Assembly: GCA_023429135.1 (NCBI GenBank)
Contig: JAEYWD010000083.1
Location: 1-38,703 of the forward strand
DNA: 38,703 bases
DNA from: Bacteroidota bacterium
GTDB lineage: Bacteria > Bacteroidota > Bacteroidia > Bacteroidales > JAAUTT01
Direction: 5' to 3'
Below are positions 9,181 to 17,505 of the stretch, piece by piece; position 1 is the stretch's first letter; each line of letters starts with the position of its first letter. The translations under genes were made by a program, and so were the position numbers. The notes beneath the pieces are model-generated. The model did no database searches. It was not told the origin of the DNA and saw nothing but the letters and a program-made list of their open reading frames with translations.

Positions 9181-10281
9181 TCAATTGTCACTTAAGTTAA
9201 CCAATTTAAAGTTGTATTGGAATACAACAATTGCATTACCAGTCTTTCCAGTACTGTTAAATAATTTGGATTTTTGAATGGGAAATGCTATTCTAAATTG
9301 AGCGGCAGGCGTAATAGCAAAATCTGCAGTAATTGTCCATATTGATTTCCACTTCGTGTCCTCTTCAGCAAACTTAGCCTCTGTCCCTTTATATAATAAA
9401 TGGTCATAAATGCAGCCTAAATAAATTCCTGGAACAAATAAAGTGTTTTTGTAAAAATCCTTTTTCATCAAGTTTTCCTTTTTTATTAATGGAATTCTAA
9501 TGTTTCCACCAAGTGTAAAGCCGTGATATGGTTTTTTTTCTTGAGTCAAATCAGCGGATTTTCTTTTGTTGAAGTAGTTATATGCACCACTGATGTTTAA
9601 AAGTCCATTTTTAAAACTGTATGAGCCTTTTACAAAAAAGTTATTTGACCTGACCGCATGATTATTTAAGCTGTCAAAGGTACTATTTGAAGATTCGCTT
9701 TTTAAGACAGGAAAAAATTGAACGTTATAACCTGCGCTATATTTAAAAACATGCTTTAATCTTCTATCATCAAAATTTGCCAGTAAACTATCCTGAAAGC
9801 TTTTCATTTTTGGCGAATTTCTATAATATTCCATGTATTCTTGAAAAGTTTCATCTTGCCTTCTTTCTCTGGCAACTGGAATATTAGCACTTGAATAAAC
9901 ATTGTCAAAAATCTTTTGTACACGCTTACTCTCAAATGCAGAATTGTCATTACCAATACTTAGCCCAGTTGTCATTGCTCCACTTGTATTGGAAACATTT
10001 ACTCTCAAGTTTGATAATAGAAAGATATATTTAGATGACAAACGGATAGGAGAAAATCCAAATTTTTGAGTTTGGTTTTTGTCACTAAACGATACATTTG
10101 CAGAAAATAAATCAAACCCATTTGGATTTGTTTCATCAAACATGTATGATGTACCCGATGAATTATTATCATTTGTAAACTTAGCGGTAAGTTTTTTGGA
10201 TAAATCAGTTACATACTGTTTATCTTGTCCATGGATAGTCAGAGAATAAACAAGTATTATGGTTGAAAGAAGGTATTTCAT
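9181..10281 (-). CDS. secreted barrel-like protein, probably outer membrane, unknown family
   Basis: The frame is open further upstream, but MKYLLSTIILVYSLTIHGQ starting at 10281 is a textbook Bacteroidota signal peptide (cleavage near HGQ). I therefore prefer this start, giving 366 residues and a 10-bp gap to the preceding gene. The mature protein has alternating amphipathic strands (FGFSPIRLSS, NNFFVKGSYSFKNGLLNISGAYNYF, HGFTLGGNIRIPL) and ends in strand-like FQYNFKLVNLSDN. This is typical of outer-membrane barrels, although the final residue is not aromatic. A charged helical segment lies around residues 125-185. It is the last gene of a minus-strand operon with PLD-like and DUF2278-like genes. 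It could be the surface or export component of that group, by position only. Confidence 0.7.
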   Translation of the reverse strand: MKYLLSTIILVYSLTIHGQDKQYVTDLSKKLTAKFTNDNNSSGTSYMFDETNPNGFDLFSANVSFSDKNQTQKFGFSPIRLSSKYIFLLSNLRVNVSNTSGAMTTGLSIGNDNSAFESKRVQKIFDNVYSSANIPVARERRQDETFQEYMEYYRNSPKMKSFQDSLLANFDDRRLKHVFKYSAGYNVQFFPVLKSESSNSTFDSLNNHAVRSNNFFVKGSYSFKNGLLNISGAYNYFNKRKSADLTQEKKPYHGFTLGGNIRIPLIKKENLMKKDFYKNTLFVPGIYLGCIYDHLLYKGTEAKFAEEDTKWKSIWTITADFAITPAAQFRIAFPIQKSKLFNSTGKTGNAIVVFQYNFKLVNLSDN

Positions 10282-10291
10282 ATAAAGTAAA

Positions 10292-10708
10292 TTAAAATAA
10301 TTCGAAATCGATCTTTTCTTCACCCCAGTCTTCTCCTCTATCCATTTTCTTAGAGGATGTAGTGGGAGCCATTTTTTTTATCACCTTTGTTTTGTCATTA
10401 ATAATGTAAACGGATACGGATGTAATTTTTGTTACAGCTCGCAATACCCAAAACACCGAAAGTTTTTGTCCAGGGTTATAGTACCCCAACTCTAGTATTA
10501 CTTGTCCACCAGAACTTGGATAATTTGAATTAATAATTTGCCAAGGTTCGTTTTTTAATACTCGCATTTGTGTTGTTACAATGTTAAATCCTTCACTTTT
10601 TGCACAAGCAAACCCTATCATATATTTGACATAACTCAATTCTTGATTATCAAGTGACTCAGACCTTTTACTTGTAAGGTCGTCTGGAAAAATTCGGTAA
10701 CGTGCCAT
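10292..10708 (-). CDS. hypothetical protein in PLD/DUF2278 operon
   Basis: The 138-residue protein has no signal peptide. It starts MARYRIFPDDLTSKRSESLD and has a central beta-rich segment (GGQVILELGYYNPGQKLSVFWVLRAVTKITSVSVYIIND). It ends in a charged tail with a Lys/Ser-rich linker and acidic GEDWGEEKIDFELF. No family is recognised. It sits 160 bp downstream of the PLD-like gene and 10 bp upstream of the barrel-like gene, all on the same strand, so co-expression is likely. The natural start and dense packing argue that it is real. Confidence 0.6.
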   Translation of the reverse strand: MARYRIFPDDLTSKRSESLDNQELSYVKYMIGFACAKSEGFNIVTTQMRVLKNEPWQIINSNYPSSGGQVILELGYYNPGQKLSVFWVLRAVTKITSVSVYIINDKTKVIKKMAPTTSSKKMDRGEDWGEEKIDFELF

Positions 10709-10868
10709 AGCTTTATCTATTTAATATTGTTTGAGTTCTCGTAAAGTGACGCACAACTTGAACCTGAACTTGCACTATCGTATCTCAGGTCCATGATATT
10801 GAACCATTGATGGGTTAAGTTTTTATTTACATTTCCCCTACTTTGGAAACATAAGTAGATCCATTGGG

Positions 10869-12557
10869 TTAATTGACAATCATATCAACAAACATTTTTT
10901 TTCTTTTAAATTTTAAGCCATTCTTTTTATAAAAAGAAGGTACCCATTTTTTGGAATCTGTTTTCAGATGAATTGGGTTCTCTTGGTTAGCATTTTCAGT
11001 TGACATTTTCAGAGTTATAAAACGTGCATAATAATGATTGAATATTCGAATGAACTCAGTGAAATATAAATCTGCTACATCCTTATCTCCCCTAATAACC
11101 AGCGTATTTTCATCGTTACCAGCAATTGAATTATCGCTGAAATTTGCCGAGCCGGTTATTACAATTGGATCTTCGCTCAATGGATCAATTAAAATAACCT
11201 TATTGTGAATAAAATTTGTCCCGGCATTTCCAGGTTTGTCATTCAACAAAAAGCCAGCATGGGTTTCCTCCAGCCAATCATAGAGACCATCTTTCAAATA
11301 AGTTCCATAAACAATTATATTGTCATAATCATTCGTAGTTAGTGTCGTATTTTTATCTTTTTTATCAATGATAATATACTTCAAAAAGTCGGTTTGGGAA
11401 GTAATAACCTCTTTCATTTTCATGTTGAAAGAAAACGGGAACATACCGCAAATCAACTGATTTGACTTTTTCATATATTCAGCATAGGTTTGTAAAATAG
11501 TTTTTGTCTCACGAGGACTAAAGAAAGCTGTTACTGATTTTTGGGGAATTTGATCAAATATGAGATCCGATTGGATTTGAACCGTTTGTTTATCTAAAAC
11601 ATCATTCAACGGATCCTTCACTAAGTACTCCCAATATTCAAGATATTTTTTTGCAATATCCTTTTTTCGGATTATATGACCAACATTGCATTGTCCGAAA
11701 ATTCCCTTTGGTGTTATATTAGTTGAACCAGTCCAAACCTCTATGGGCAAATTATCCTTAATGAGCACAATAAATTTGTTATGTGCTATATATTTTTTTG
11801 AAGCTTCTGCTTTGCGGGCTGTGAGTATTTTGTATGGTAAACCCGCTTCAATAATTGCTGCTTTATTAGCCGTTTCTTCTCCACGGGAATCATAGATAAT
11901 CTTTACATCAACATCCCGGTCCTCATATGCTGCTTTAAAAGCCTCTAAAACCGGCAAGTATTCAAACTCATAAAATGCAGCACGAAGCTTATAGGTACTG
12001 TCTTTAGCCTTGTTAATAAAACCGATTAAAGCCTCTTTTAAACCTTTTGATAACCATTTTAACGCCTCTTCTGTTTCTTCATCAGTCATATCATTCGAAC
12101 CTGGTCTTTTATTCTTAAACTTACGGGCATAAGCCAGGCTGCCAGCAACACCCCGGTTGAAGTAAACAGAATGGTCACCTGCATCTTCTAAAGGTGTCGT
12201 AAATCGGATAGTACACGATTTTCCATATTCCAGTTTTTTCGGTTTACCAAAGACTGGTGTAACTGTATAACTGTAATCGTGTTTGGTTTTTACGCTGAAA
12301 TCTTCCCACATGAAGGATTGAACCGGATGCTCCTGAGTGCTGAATAATTGACCTTCTCCTACCTCCCCAGCAGTTTCTGAGAAATATTTAAATCCTTTCA
12401 AATAATACTTTTCATCCTCTGTATGATCTTCTCTTTCAATTGCAAAACCTAATAGTCCAATTGTGTGGGACTCATCCATATCGAAAGAAAGTAATACGGC
12501 CGAAGTACCAATAACTGCGGTTACTTCAAGCCCATTTTGTTTTTCTCTTTGACGCAT
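10869..12557 (-). CDS. phospholipase D-like protein with two HKD-type motifs
   Basis: The protein is 562 residues long. The N-terminal 150 residues look like a beta-sandwich/FN3-like domain (VIGTSAVLLSFDM, KHDYSYTVTPVFG). Two PLD repeats follow. The first carries HNKFIVLI (His259, Lys261) then GSTNITPKG. It has H-x-K, but the Asp expected four residues after the motif spacing is displaced to KD two positions later. The second carries canonical HNKVILID (His451, Lys453, Asp458) followed by GSANFSDNS. PLD-superfamily enzymes pair two such motifs to cleave phosphodiesters in lipids or nucleic acids. No signal peptide is present, so it is probably cytosolic. It lies between the DUF2278-like and 138-aa genes in one operon. 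The substrate is unknown, and both a lipid and a nuclease role are possible. Confidence 0.88.
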   Translation of the reverse strand: MRQREKQNGLEVTAVIGTSAVLLSFDMDESHTIGLLGFAIEREDHTEDEKYYLKGFKYFSETAGEVGEGQLFSTQEHPVQSFMWEDFSVKTKHDYSYTVTPVFGKPKKLEYGKSCTIRFTTPLEDAGDHSVYFNRGVAGSLAYARKFKNKRPGSNDMTDEETEEALKWLSKGLKEALIGFINKAKDSTYKLRAAFYEFEYLPVLEAFKAAYEDRDVDVKIIYDSRGEETANKAAIIEAGLPYKILTARKAEASKKYIAHNKFIVLIKDNLPIEVWTGSTNITPKGIFGQCNVGHIIRKKDIAKKYLEYWEYLVKDPLNDVLDKQTVQIQSDLIFDQIPQKSVTAFFSPRETKTILQTYAEYMKKSNQLICGMFPFSFNMKMKEVITSQTDFLKYIIIDKKDKNTTLTTNDYDNIIVYGTYLKDGLYDWLEETHAGFLLNDKPGNAGTNFIHNKVILIDPLSEDPIVITGSANFSDNSIAGNDENTLVIRGDKDVADLYFTEFIRIFNHYYARFITLKMSTENANQENPIHLKTDSKKWVPSFYKKNGLKFKRKKMFVDMIVN

Positions 12558-12663
12558 ATTTTTATATTTTAATTGGGTTCTTCAATCATTGTAAGAATAG
12601 ATCTAAAAGCATTTAAGCATAATGAGAAGCTACGCTTAACAAAAGGTCAGTGAATAAAAGATA

Positions 12664-13323
12664 TCACACAGGATGTCCAAGATTGTCGGTTTTAAAAGAT
12701 TGCGTTTTAAACTTGTTTAGAAAACCAATAAATTGGCCTTGGGCTGTTTCAATAATGGTTCCACCGTCTTGCCATATTGCGTTGTCGGTATCATGACCGC
12801 CACCAATTGGGTCACCCTGGTTTTGATGTATATTGTGCACACCAAGACCAGTAGTAAAAGGTTCGCCAAAAACATAAAAGCGAACACCTTGCGTAATAAT
12901 TGCCTCCAGGTCAGCGAGGGATTGTATACCTGTCCCAGATATCCACGGCGGGTTCCATCGGATAAAATTGAGGAATCGTGACAAACAACTATCGTACCTA
13001 ACTGTCCAAATTACGACCGGCGGATGAAGAACATATGACCGGATGTAATCAAGCGCATTTGAACTAGCTGTAGATGGCAATGAATGCCAACCATCTGATA
13101 ATCCTTTTATGGCTGCGAAATCAACCGGTCGGATTCGTGCAATACGCCATTGGATACCATCAGGCATGAATTTCGGATCTACATCTATAGCACAGTGATA
13201 GTCACCCCCCGGTGTTCTCACAGTTAGATTGCCATGATAATAGCGGCCATAGTTATCAGGAGGATCACGATAATATCCTGACTTCTGACCTATTACTAAC
13301 CCATAACCATTGCTAAGTCCCAT
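12664..13323 (-). CDS. DUF2278 (YukJ-like) family protein
   Basis: The 219-residue protein starts MGLSNGYGLVIGQKSGYYRD and shows the family hallmarks as I remember them. Near the N-terminus is an HGNLTVRTPGGDYHCAIDVD segment, mid-protein is LDYIR, and then VRFYVFGEPF. Near the end are GVHNIHQNQGD and IWQDGGTII, matching the GIHDIHMNQGN and WQDGGL signatures of DUF2278. The biochemical function is not established. The His-x-x-His and Asp residues could be a metal site, which is inference. It is 107 bp upstream of the PLD-like gene on the same strand, so the two are probably co-transcribed. A 36-codon ORF overlaps its start. Confidence 0.85.
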   Translation of the reverse strand: MGLSNGYGLVIGQKSGYYRDPPDNYGRYYHGNLTVRTPGGDYHCAIDVDPKFMPDGIQWRIARIRPVDFAAIKGLSDGWHSLPSTASSNALDYIRSYVLHPPVVIWTVRYDSCLSRFLNFIRWNPPWISGTGIQSLADLEAIITQGVRFYVFGEPFTTGLGVHNIHQNQGDPIGGGHDTDNAIWQDGGTIIETAQGQFIGFLNKFKTQSFKTDNLGHPV

Positions 13324-13406
13324 ATTTTGTTTCTCTTATCACCAATTGAACCATCAGGAAATATTCTTAATTCAACATCATGCAATTCAAATGTATTCTC
13401 AGACAT
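13296..13406 (-). CDS. possible 36-aa small ORF overlapping DUF2278 start
   Basis: ATG at 13406 opens a frame that reads MSENTFELHDVELRIFPDG and then SIGDKRNKIW, stopping at TAG 13296-13298. It overlaps the first 28 bases of the DUF2278-like gene in another frame. The composition is protein-like (ELRIFPDGSIGDKRN), and overlap suggests translational coupling. It could be a small partner protein, or an upstream exon-like remnant of a longer N-terminus lost to a frameshift. The evidence is limited. Confidence 0.35.
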   Translation of the reverse strand: MSENTFELHDVELRIFPDGSIGDKRNKIWDLAMVMG

Positions 13407-13602
13407 AGTTCTATTTTTTCATTGAATAATTCATTTTGGAGTTTTGTTTATAAACTAAACATATTTTAAGGTAAATTAACATCACCATATTTCATAAGTC
13501 AACATTTTTTCCTGGTGTTTTTCACGTTTTTTTAAGGGTGTTTTTCTTCCTTTTATAAGGAATCAAATAGCATTTGCAAGCATGGAAAACGTTCGTTTTC
13601 GC

Positions 13603-13665
13603 GAAACATTCCGAACACCTTGCTGCTCCTGAAAATAAATCCATAGTTAATAACCTGTTTATTAA
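13603..13665. repeat. 63-bp dispersed repeat, copy B, upstream of serine recombinase
   Basis: This copy aligns gap-free to 6389-6451. It lies about 100 bp before the recombinase ATG, inside the otherwise gene-free stretch 13407-13768. It is preceded by AAACGTTCGTTTTCGCGAAAC, which contains two overlapping inverted repeats (AAACG-TT-CGTTT and GTTT-TCGC-GAAAC). The position suggests a recombination or regulatory site, which is inference. Confidence 0.6.
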
Positions 13666-13768
13666 ATACTATACCAATTTTTTGATTTCTCCTTTCAATA
13701 TCTTAAGCTTGTATCATAAACCCGTTTCACAATTGAGTCTCACGAAATGACGTTTAATTAAACTTTTT

Positions 13769-14344
13769 ATGAAGCTTGGTTATGCCAGTGTATCCACCCG
13801 CGATCAGAATCTCGATTTACAACTCGAAGCCCTCCAGAAAGCAGGCTGTGAAAAGATATTCCAGGAAAAACAAAGCGCAGTAAAAGACCGGCCGGAGTTA
13901 GACAGGTTGCTTAACCATCTCCGGTCAGGCGATATGGTGATTGTCTGGAAGCTCGACCGCCTTGGCCGCTCCCTTAAACACCTCGTAGACCTGATGGCTT
14001 TGTTCCGGGAAAAAGAAGTTGAATTTATTAGCCTCAATGATAATATCGATACTACTACCATCCAGGGAAGGTTAATTTTTAACCTGTTTGCCTCTTTTGC
14101 TGAATTTGAGCGGGAGCTCATCCGAGAAAGAACCTTAGCCGGATTAAAAGCAGCACGCGAAAAAGGACGAGTTGGTGGTCGAAAGAAAGGGTTAAATAAT
14201 GAGCAGAAAAAGACAGCTTATGCTGCATGGCATTTGTCACAGAAGAATGAGCAGCCTGTTGGGGATATTATTAAAGTGTTGAAGATTAGCAGGGCGACGT
14301 ATTATAGGTATTTGAATTTTGTAAAGGAAAATAAATTAAAGTAA
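13769..14344 (+). CDS. small serine recombinase (resolvase/invertase family)
   Basis: The 191-residue protein has the normal length of a Tn3-resolvase/DNA-invertase family enzyme. The N-terminus GYASVSTRDQN carries the nucleophile Ser9 and conserved Arg11. VIVWKLDRLGRS is the conserved active-site segment with the DRLGRS arginines. FASFAEFERELIRERTLAGL is the long E-helix, and a C-terminal helix-turn-helix reads VLKISRATYYRYL. Such enzymes cut both strands at short dimer sites and resolve, invert or integrate DNA. Copy B of a dispersed repeat with small palindromes lies just upstream. A different gene starts one base after its stop. It marks this region as mobile and may act on local sites. 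Confidence 0.96.
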   Translation: MKLGYASVSTRDQNLDLQLEALQKAGCEKIFQEKQSAVKDRPELDRLLNHLRSGDMVIVWKLDRLGRSLKHLVDLMALFREKEVEFISLNDNIDTTTIQGRLIFNLFASFAEFERELIRERTLAGLKAAREKGRVGGRKKGLNNEQKKTAYAAWHLSQKNEQPVGDIIKVLKISRATYYRYLNFVKENKLK

Positions 14345-14345
14345 A

Positions 14346-15224
14346 ATGAAGTCAGAGAATATTAGTTATACTATTGAATCTGCATTACTTGCAATTGCTT
14401 CATCATTTCCACTAGCTACTTCTTTAGCAACAGGTTGGAATCAATGGAAAAACTATAAACAAACAGAAAATATTAAAAGTCTATTTCTTAAAATGGCTGA
14501 AAAAATTCAAAGCATTGAAGAAAAGGTTGATTACGATTTGCTTAAATCTGAAATAGTTAAGGAGCTATTAGAAAATACTTGCTTGAAAATTAGTAATCTA
14601 AATGACCCCGATAAAACAGAAATTTTTGCAGCATTTATTGTAAATTCAGTTGCTTCAAATTTTCCAAAATTCAGTTATAGAGATATTGTTTTAGAGTCAT
14701 TAGATAAAATTGATGTAAACCATTTGAGATTTTTGAAATTAGTTGATAAACCACGAAATCAAAATAAAAAGAATGAAATACAATATATTACTCATTTCTT
14801 TACTAATGTAAATATCATCCTAGGTAATTTAATTTTATATTATGATAATGATTTCATTTTTAATAATTTAGATTATTTAAAATCAATTGGGCTTTTACAA
14901 GACCTTGGTACTCCTCTTGGTGAAAAATCATACTCATTTACACATTATGGATTTACCGTATATGAATATATAACTTCGAATAACTTACTTGATGGGGTAC
15001 TTCTTAAAAAGCTTCCAATGAGGCATGATGTAAATTTAATTTTCGAAGAACTATCGAAAGAAGGCTTCAAAGGGGATGGATCTTTGGAAGATTTTTTAAA
15101 GTTAACTACAAATGAAAAAAAATTCAATCCAAAGGATGCTGAACGATTTTTTAATGAAAATTCAGATATGAATGCTAGAATAGGTTTATGTTACATATAT
15201 AATAAAAAACTTAAACAAATTTGA
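14346..15224 (+). CDS. unrecognised AT-rich gene coupled to recombinase
   Basis: The 292-residue protein starts one base after the recombinase stop codon, so it is very probably translated from the same transcript. Residues about 10-30 are hydrophobic (SALLAIASSFPLATSLATG), possibly one membrane helix, followed by a charged helical stretch (KMAEKIQSIEEKVDYDLLKSEIVKELLE). The remainder is mixed, with FTHYGFTVYEYI near residue 205, reminiscent of a winged-helix end. No family is recognised. The coding sequence is distinctly AT-rich compared with the recombinase, suggesting foreign origin as cargo. A defence or membrane-effector role would be speculation. Confidence 0.75.
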   Translation: MKSENISYTIESALLAIASSFPLATSLATGWNQWKNYKQTENIKSLFLKMAEKIQSIEEKVDYDLLKSEIVKELLENTCLKISNLNDPDKTEIFAAFIVNSVASNFPKFSYRDIVLESLDKIDVNHLRFLKLVDKPRNQNKKNEIQYITHFFTNVNIILGNLILYYDNDFIFNNLDYLKSIGLLQDLGTPLGEKSYSFTHYGFTVYEYITSNNLLDGVLLKKLPMRHDVNLIFEELSKEGFKGDGSLEDFLKLTTNEKKFNPKDAERFFNENSDMNARIGLCYIYNKKLKQI

Positions 15225-15289
15225 GAGCTTCCTCATTCAATTGAAATGTTTAATTTTTGATAATACCTGCAAAAATCTAAATTAATTAA

Positions 15290-16069
15290 ATGGACGCCAG
15301 AATTGAGATTTTAAATATTTGCAAATTAATAGATGAAGGAATCTCAACTTTTATAAATACTACAAATACATTAATTATAGGTCGATATGAGTCTGTGGTT
15401 GAAAGTAAATTAATTCTAAATCTTTGCATTAGGCATCTAGAGTCAATAAATGAACTGGCCAAGAAAGATTTGGTGTTTTTGCCAAGTGCAATGACTTTAA
15501 GTCGAAGCGTATTTGAATCGGCGGTAAATGTATTATGGATGATGTTTCCAAAGGATATTTATGAATGTGAAACCAGATATATAAGTCATTTAAAAGAATA
15601 TGAGGATTGGTTAGTTGGTCAGATAAAATTTTTTAATTCACTTAAATGGAATGCTGATAAGTATGTAAATGAAAAGGACATTATAAGCGAATTCCGAAAG
15701 GCAATTGAAAAATTGTTAAATGAAAAGGGATACAAGATTTATCCCAAACAAAAAATTAGAGAAATTCTTAAAAGCATAAACGAGGAACGAAAATATTTAT
15801 ATTATAAATTATTGTCAGGATATACGCATGGAGGATATTATTCAACCTTTCTATACCGCAAAAACCTTGGCACCTGTATGTCGTTTGGCGAATTTATTAA
15901 TATTAATGATTGGAAGTTTTTATATTGCATATCGTGGCCTGCATTCGAAATAGCCTCAGAATTATTTATTGAGAAAGCTTCAGAAGGAAATATAAATACT
16001 GTTTATTCTGATAAATTTAAAAAAGAAATTAGGACAGCATTAGAAATGGCTGAAAAGAGTAATTCTTAA
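15290..16069 (+). CDS. DUF5677-like hypothetical protein
   Basis: The 259-residue protein is mainly helical. Motifs LSRSVFESAVNVLWMMFPKD (about residues 70-90) and YYKLLSGYTHGGYYS (about 180-195) resemble the SRxxxE and (S)xxxHG patterns of DUF5677 and HEPN-like helical proteins. This is from memory and tentative. No signal peptide or membrane span is present. It is AT-rich like the preceding gene and begins 66 bp after it on the same strand. It is followed by a degenerate copy of the boundary repeat (16129), so it may be the first unit of the repeat-separated array or the end of the recombinase cargo. Function unknown. Confidence 0.7.
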   Translation: MDARIEILNICKLIDEGISTFINTTNTLIIGRYESVVESKLILNLCIRHLESINELAKKDLVFLPSAMTLSRSVFESAVNVLWMMFPKDIYECETRYISHLKEYEDWLVGQIKFFNSLKWNADKYVNEKDIISEFRKAIEKLLNEKGYKIYPKQKIREILKSINEERKYLYYKLLSGYTHGGYYSTFLYRKNLGTCMSFGEFININDWKFLYCISWPAFEIASELFIEKASEGNINTVYSDKFKKEIRTALEMAEKSNS

Positions 16070-16128
16070 ATCTTGGTGACAACTTTGTCATCTTGGATTA
16101 GGATCTGTCTAAAGTTAAAAAGGATTTT

Positions 16129-16144
16129 TGCCTCACAAAATACA
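16129..16144 (+). repeat. boundary repeat, degenerate copy 1
   Basis: The copy matches 13 of 16 positions of TGTCTCACAAAACCCA. It lies 59 bp after the stop of the DUF5677-like gene and before the convergent TPR gene. Confidence 0.45.
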
Positions 16145-16184
16145 ATAGTTGATAAAACCCAATAAACACCTCTTGTTTTTCAAT

Positions 16185-16997
16185 TTATGGAGTACAGTAT
16201 TTATTAATTAATCTATATGCTTCAACAATCCCAAGTTCTCCTGCTTTGCTAAAATCTAAACAAGCTTTCTCTTTTTCTCTAGACTTAATGTAAGTTATAC
16301 CTCTTGAAAAATAGCAATACCCACAATCAGGAAAACGATATATGACGTTATTAAAGTCCTTAAGTGCATAATCAATATTATTCATTAATGCATAAGCCTT
16401 ACCACGATCCACAAGGTAATATTGAAGAAATTCCTTTTCAAAAGAAATTGTATTTTCAAGTGAATCAATCACTACACTTAAATCTAAAATTGCACCGTAA
16501 TAATCTTTTACTTTTAATTTAACGGATCCTCTTTCTCCAATAATTCGATATTTTTTTAGATTAAAATCAGTGTTGGAATTTATACTTTGGGTGTAATCAT
16601 AAATCGAACTTTCATAATAACCTAAAGCGTCTTTCAAAACAGCGCCATAATAAAAAACAAACCGTGAATAATTATTTCTTTTAATCAGTTCATTAAATGT
16701 TAATAATCCGCATAACGATTTATAATGAAAATCTCTGACGTTAATGAGTGATTCTCGAGTTATCGAATCATAGGAAGCCAAATATTCGATGTCAGAAGCT
16801 AATTGACTTAACTGAGACTTGAGTGAATCATCTTTTATATTCATCAATGATTTGGAGTAATTATTTATATCTTTATCTGAATAAGAATTCCTGTAGCTTA
16901 CGATGTAGTCTATAATATTAGATTGGTGGTAATAAAAATCTTGACTATTAGTTTCAATAAATACTCCAAAGAGAAATAGGATAATTAAATATTTCAT
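16185..16997 (-). CDS. secreted tetratricopeptide-repeat protein
   Basis: The 270-residue protein starts MKYLIILFLFGVFIETNSQ, a signal peptide. The mature part contains helical TPR-type units such as YGAVLKDALGYYESSIYDYTQSIN, AYALMNNIDYALKDFNNVIYRFPD and CYFSRGITYIKSREKEKACLDFSKAGELG, the last two being clear TPR consensus. It ends in a short Cys-containing tail. TPR proteins scaffold protein-protein contacts, and the signal peptide places this one in the periplasm or envelope. It is on the minus strand while most genes in the repeat-separated array are on plus. Its upstream region (16998-17284) is very AT-rich and shows no recognisable promoter. Real gene, unknown partner. Confidence 0.82.
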   Translation of the reverse strand: MKYLIILFLFGVFIETNSQDFYYHQSNIIDYIVSYRNSYSDKDINNYSKSLMNIKDDSLKSQLSQLASDIEYLASYDSITRESLINVRDFHYKSLCGLLTFNELIKRNNYSRFVFYYGAVLKDALGYYESSIYDYTQSINSNTDFNLKKYRIIGERGSVKLKVKDYYGAILDLSVVIDSLENTISFEKEFLQYYLVDRGKAYALMNNIDYALKDFNNVIYRFPDCGYCYFSRGITYIKSREKEKACLDFSKAGELGIVEAYRLINKYCTP

Positions 16998-17284
16998 TTC
17001 AAATAAGTTAAATTGTTTTTTTTAATTTCATCAACCGCTGAGGCTAAAAAACTTCAATACATAATATTTCGCCTGTAACCCAATTATGATATACAACTCA
17101 CCATTTTTTACATGAATTTGTGAAACAACTTTGTTGGGAATTTTAGCCCAATATTTGCACATGAATTAAGTTTTGTTTTATAAATTTAAATGTTTTTTTA
17201 AAATTAGATCTTAACAATTTCCTCTTATCTAAAAATTTTCAAGCGTTTTTGATTTAATTTTTAGAATTGGGAATTTCTGTTTTA

Positions 17285-17300
17285 TGTCTTACCAAACCCA
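17285..17300 (+). repeat. boundary repeat, copy 2 (variant)
   Basis: TGTCTTACCAAACCCA, identical to the copy at 31543 and differing at two positions from the majority sequence. It ends 6 bp before the ATG at 17307 of a small broken ORF. The upstream stretch 16998-17284 holds no gene, only a weak TTGGG/CCCAA hairpin at about 17133-17152. Confidence 0.7.
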
Positions 17301-17306
17301 AAGGAT

Positions 17307-17486
17307 ATGAAAATTACAGTTAAAGAATAGAAAGAAATGTTAGAAGCTTATAAAGATGATAAAGAGCTCTTTTTTGGTGGACTTGAATTTTATCGATTAA
17401 AAGATAGAGGTGACGATATTGTTCAGGTTGAATTTCGCCAAACAGTATATTTAAACGATCAGGGAAAAGTTGTAGTTGAAAATTAA
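17307..17486 (+). pseudogene. small ORF interrupted by TAG at codon 8
   Basis: Directly after a boundary repeat, ATG at 17307 reads MKITVKE, then TAG (17328-17330), then KEMLEAYKDDKELFFGG and on to VYLNDQGKVVVEN, stop TAA at 17484-17486. The second half alone (ATG at 17337) gives 49 residues. The composition is coherent on both sides of the TAG, so this is either one nonsense-mutated small gene or a short gene starting at 17337. Readthrough is also possible. The next boundary repeat overlaps its stop codon. No family recognised. Confidence 0.5.
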
Positions 17487-17500
17487 TCTCACATAGCCAA
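17485..17500 (+). repeat. boundary repeat, degenerate copy 3
   Basis: AATCTCACATAGCCAA matches about 11 of 16 consensus positions. It overlaps the stop codon of the preceding small ORF and ends 5 bp before the ATG at 17506, so its position fits the array even though the sequence has drifted. Confidence 0.45.
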
Positions 17501-17505
17501 ATAAG

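Noticed and set aside
10720..10886. Minus-strand open frame between the PLD-like and 138-aa genes
   Set aside because: About 50 codons without a good start, low-complexity Ser-rich end and no family; a chance frame or remnant cannot be told apart.
13736..13752. GAGTCTCACGAAATGAC before the recombinase as a boundary repeat
   Set aside because: About 10 of 16 matches and the diagnostic AAACCCA end is missing.
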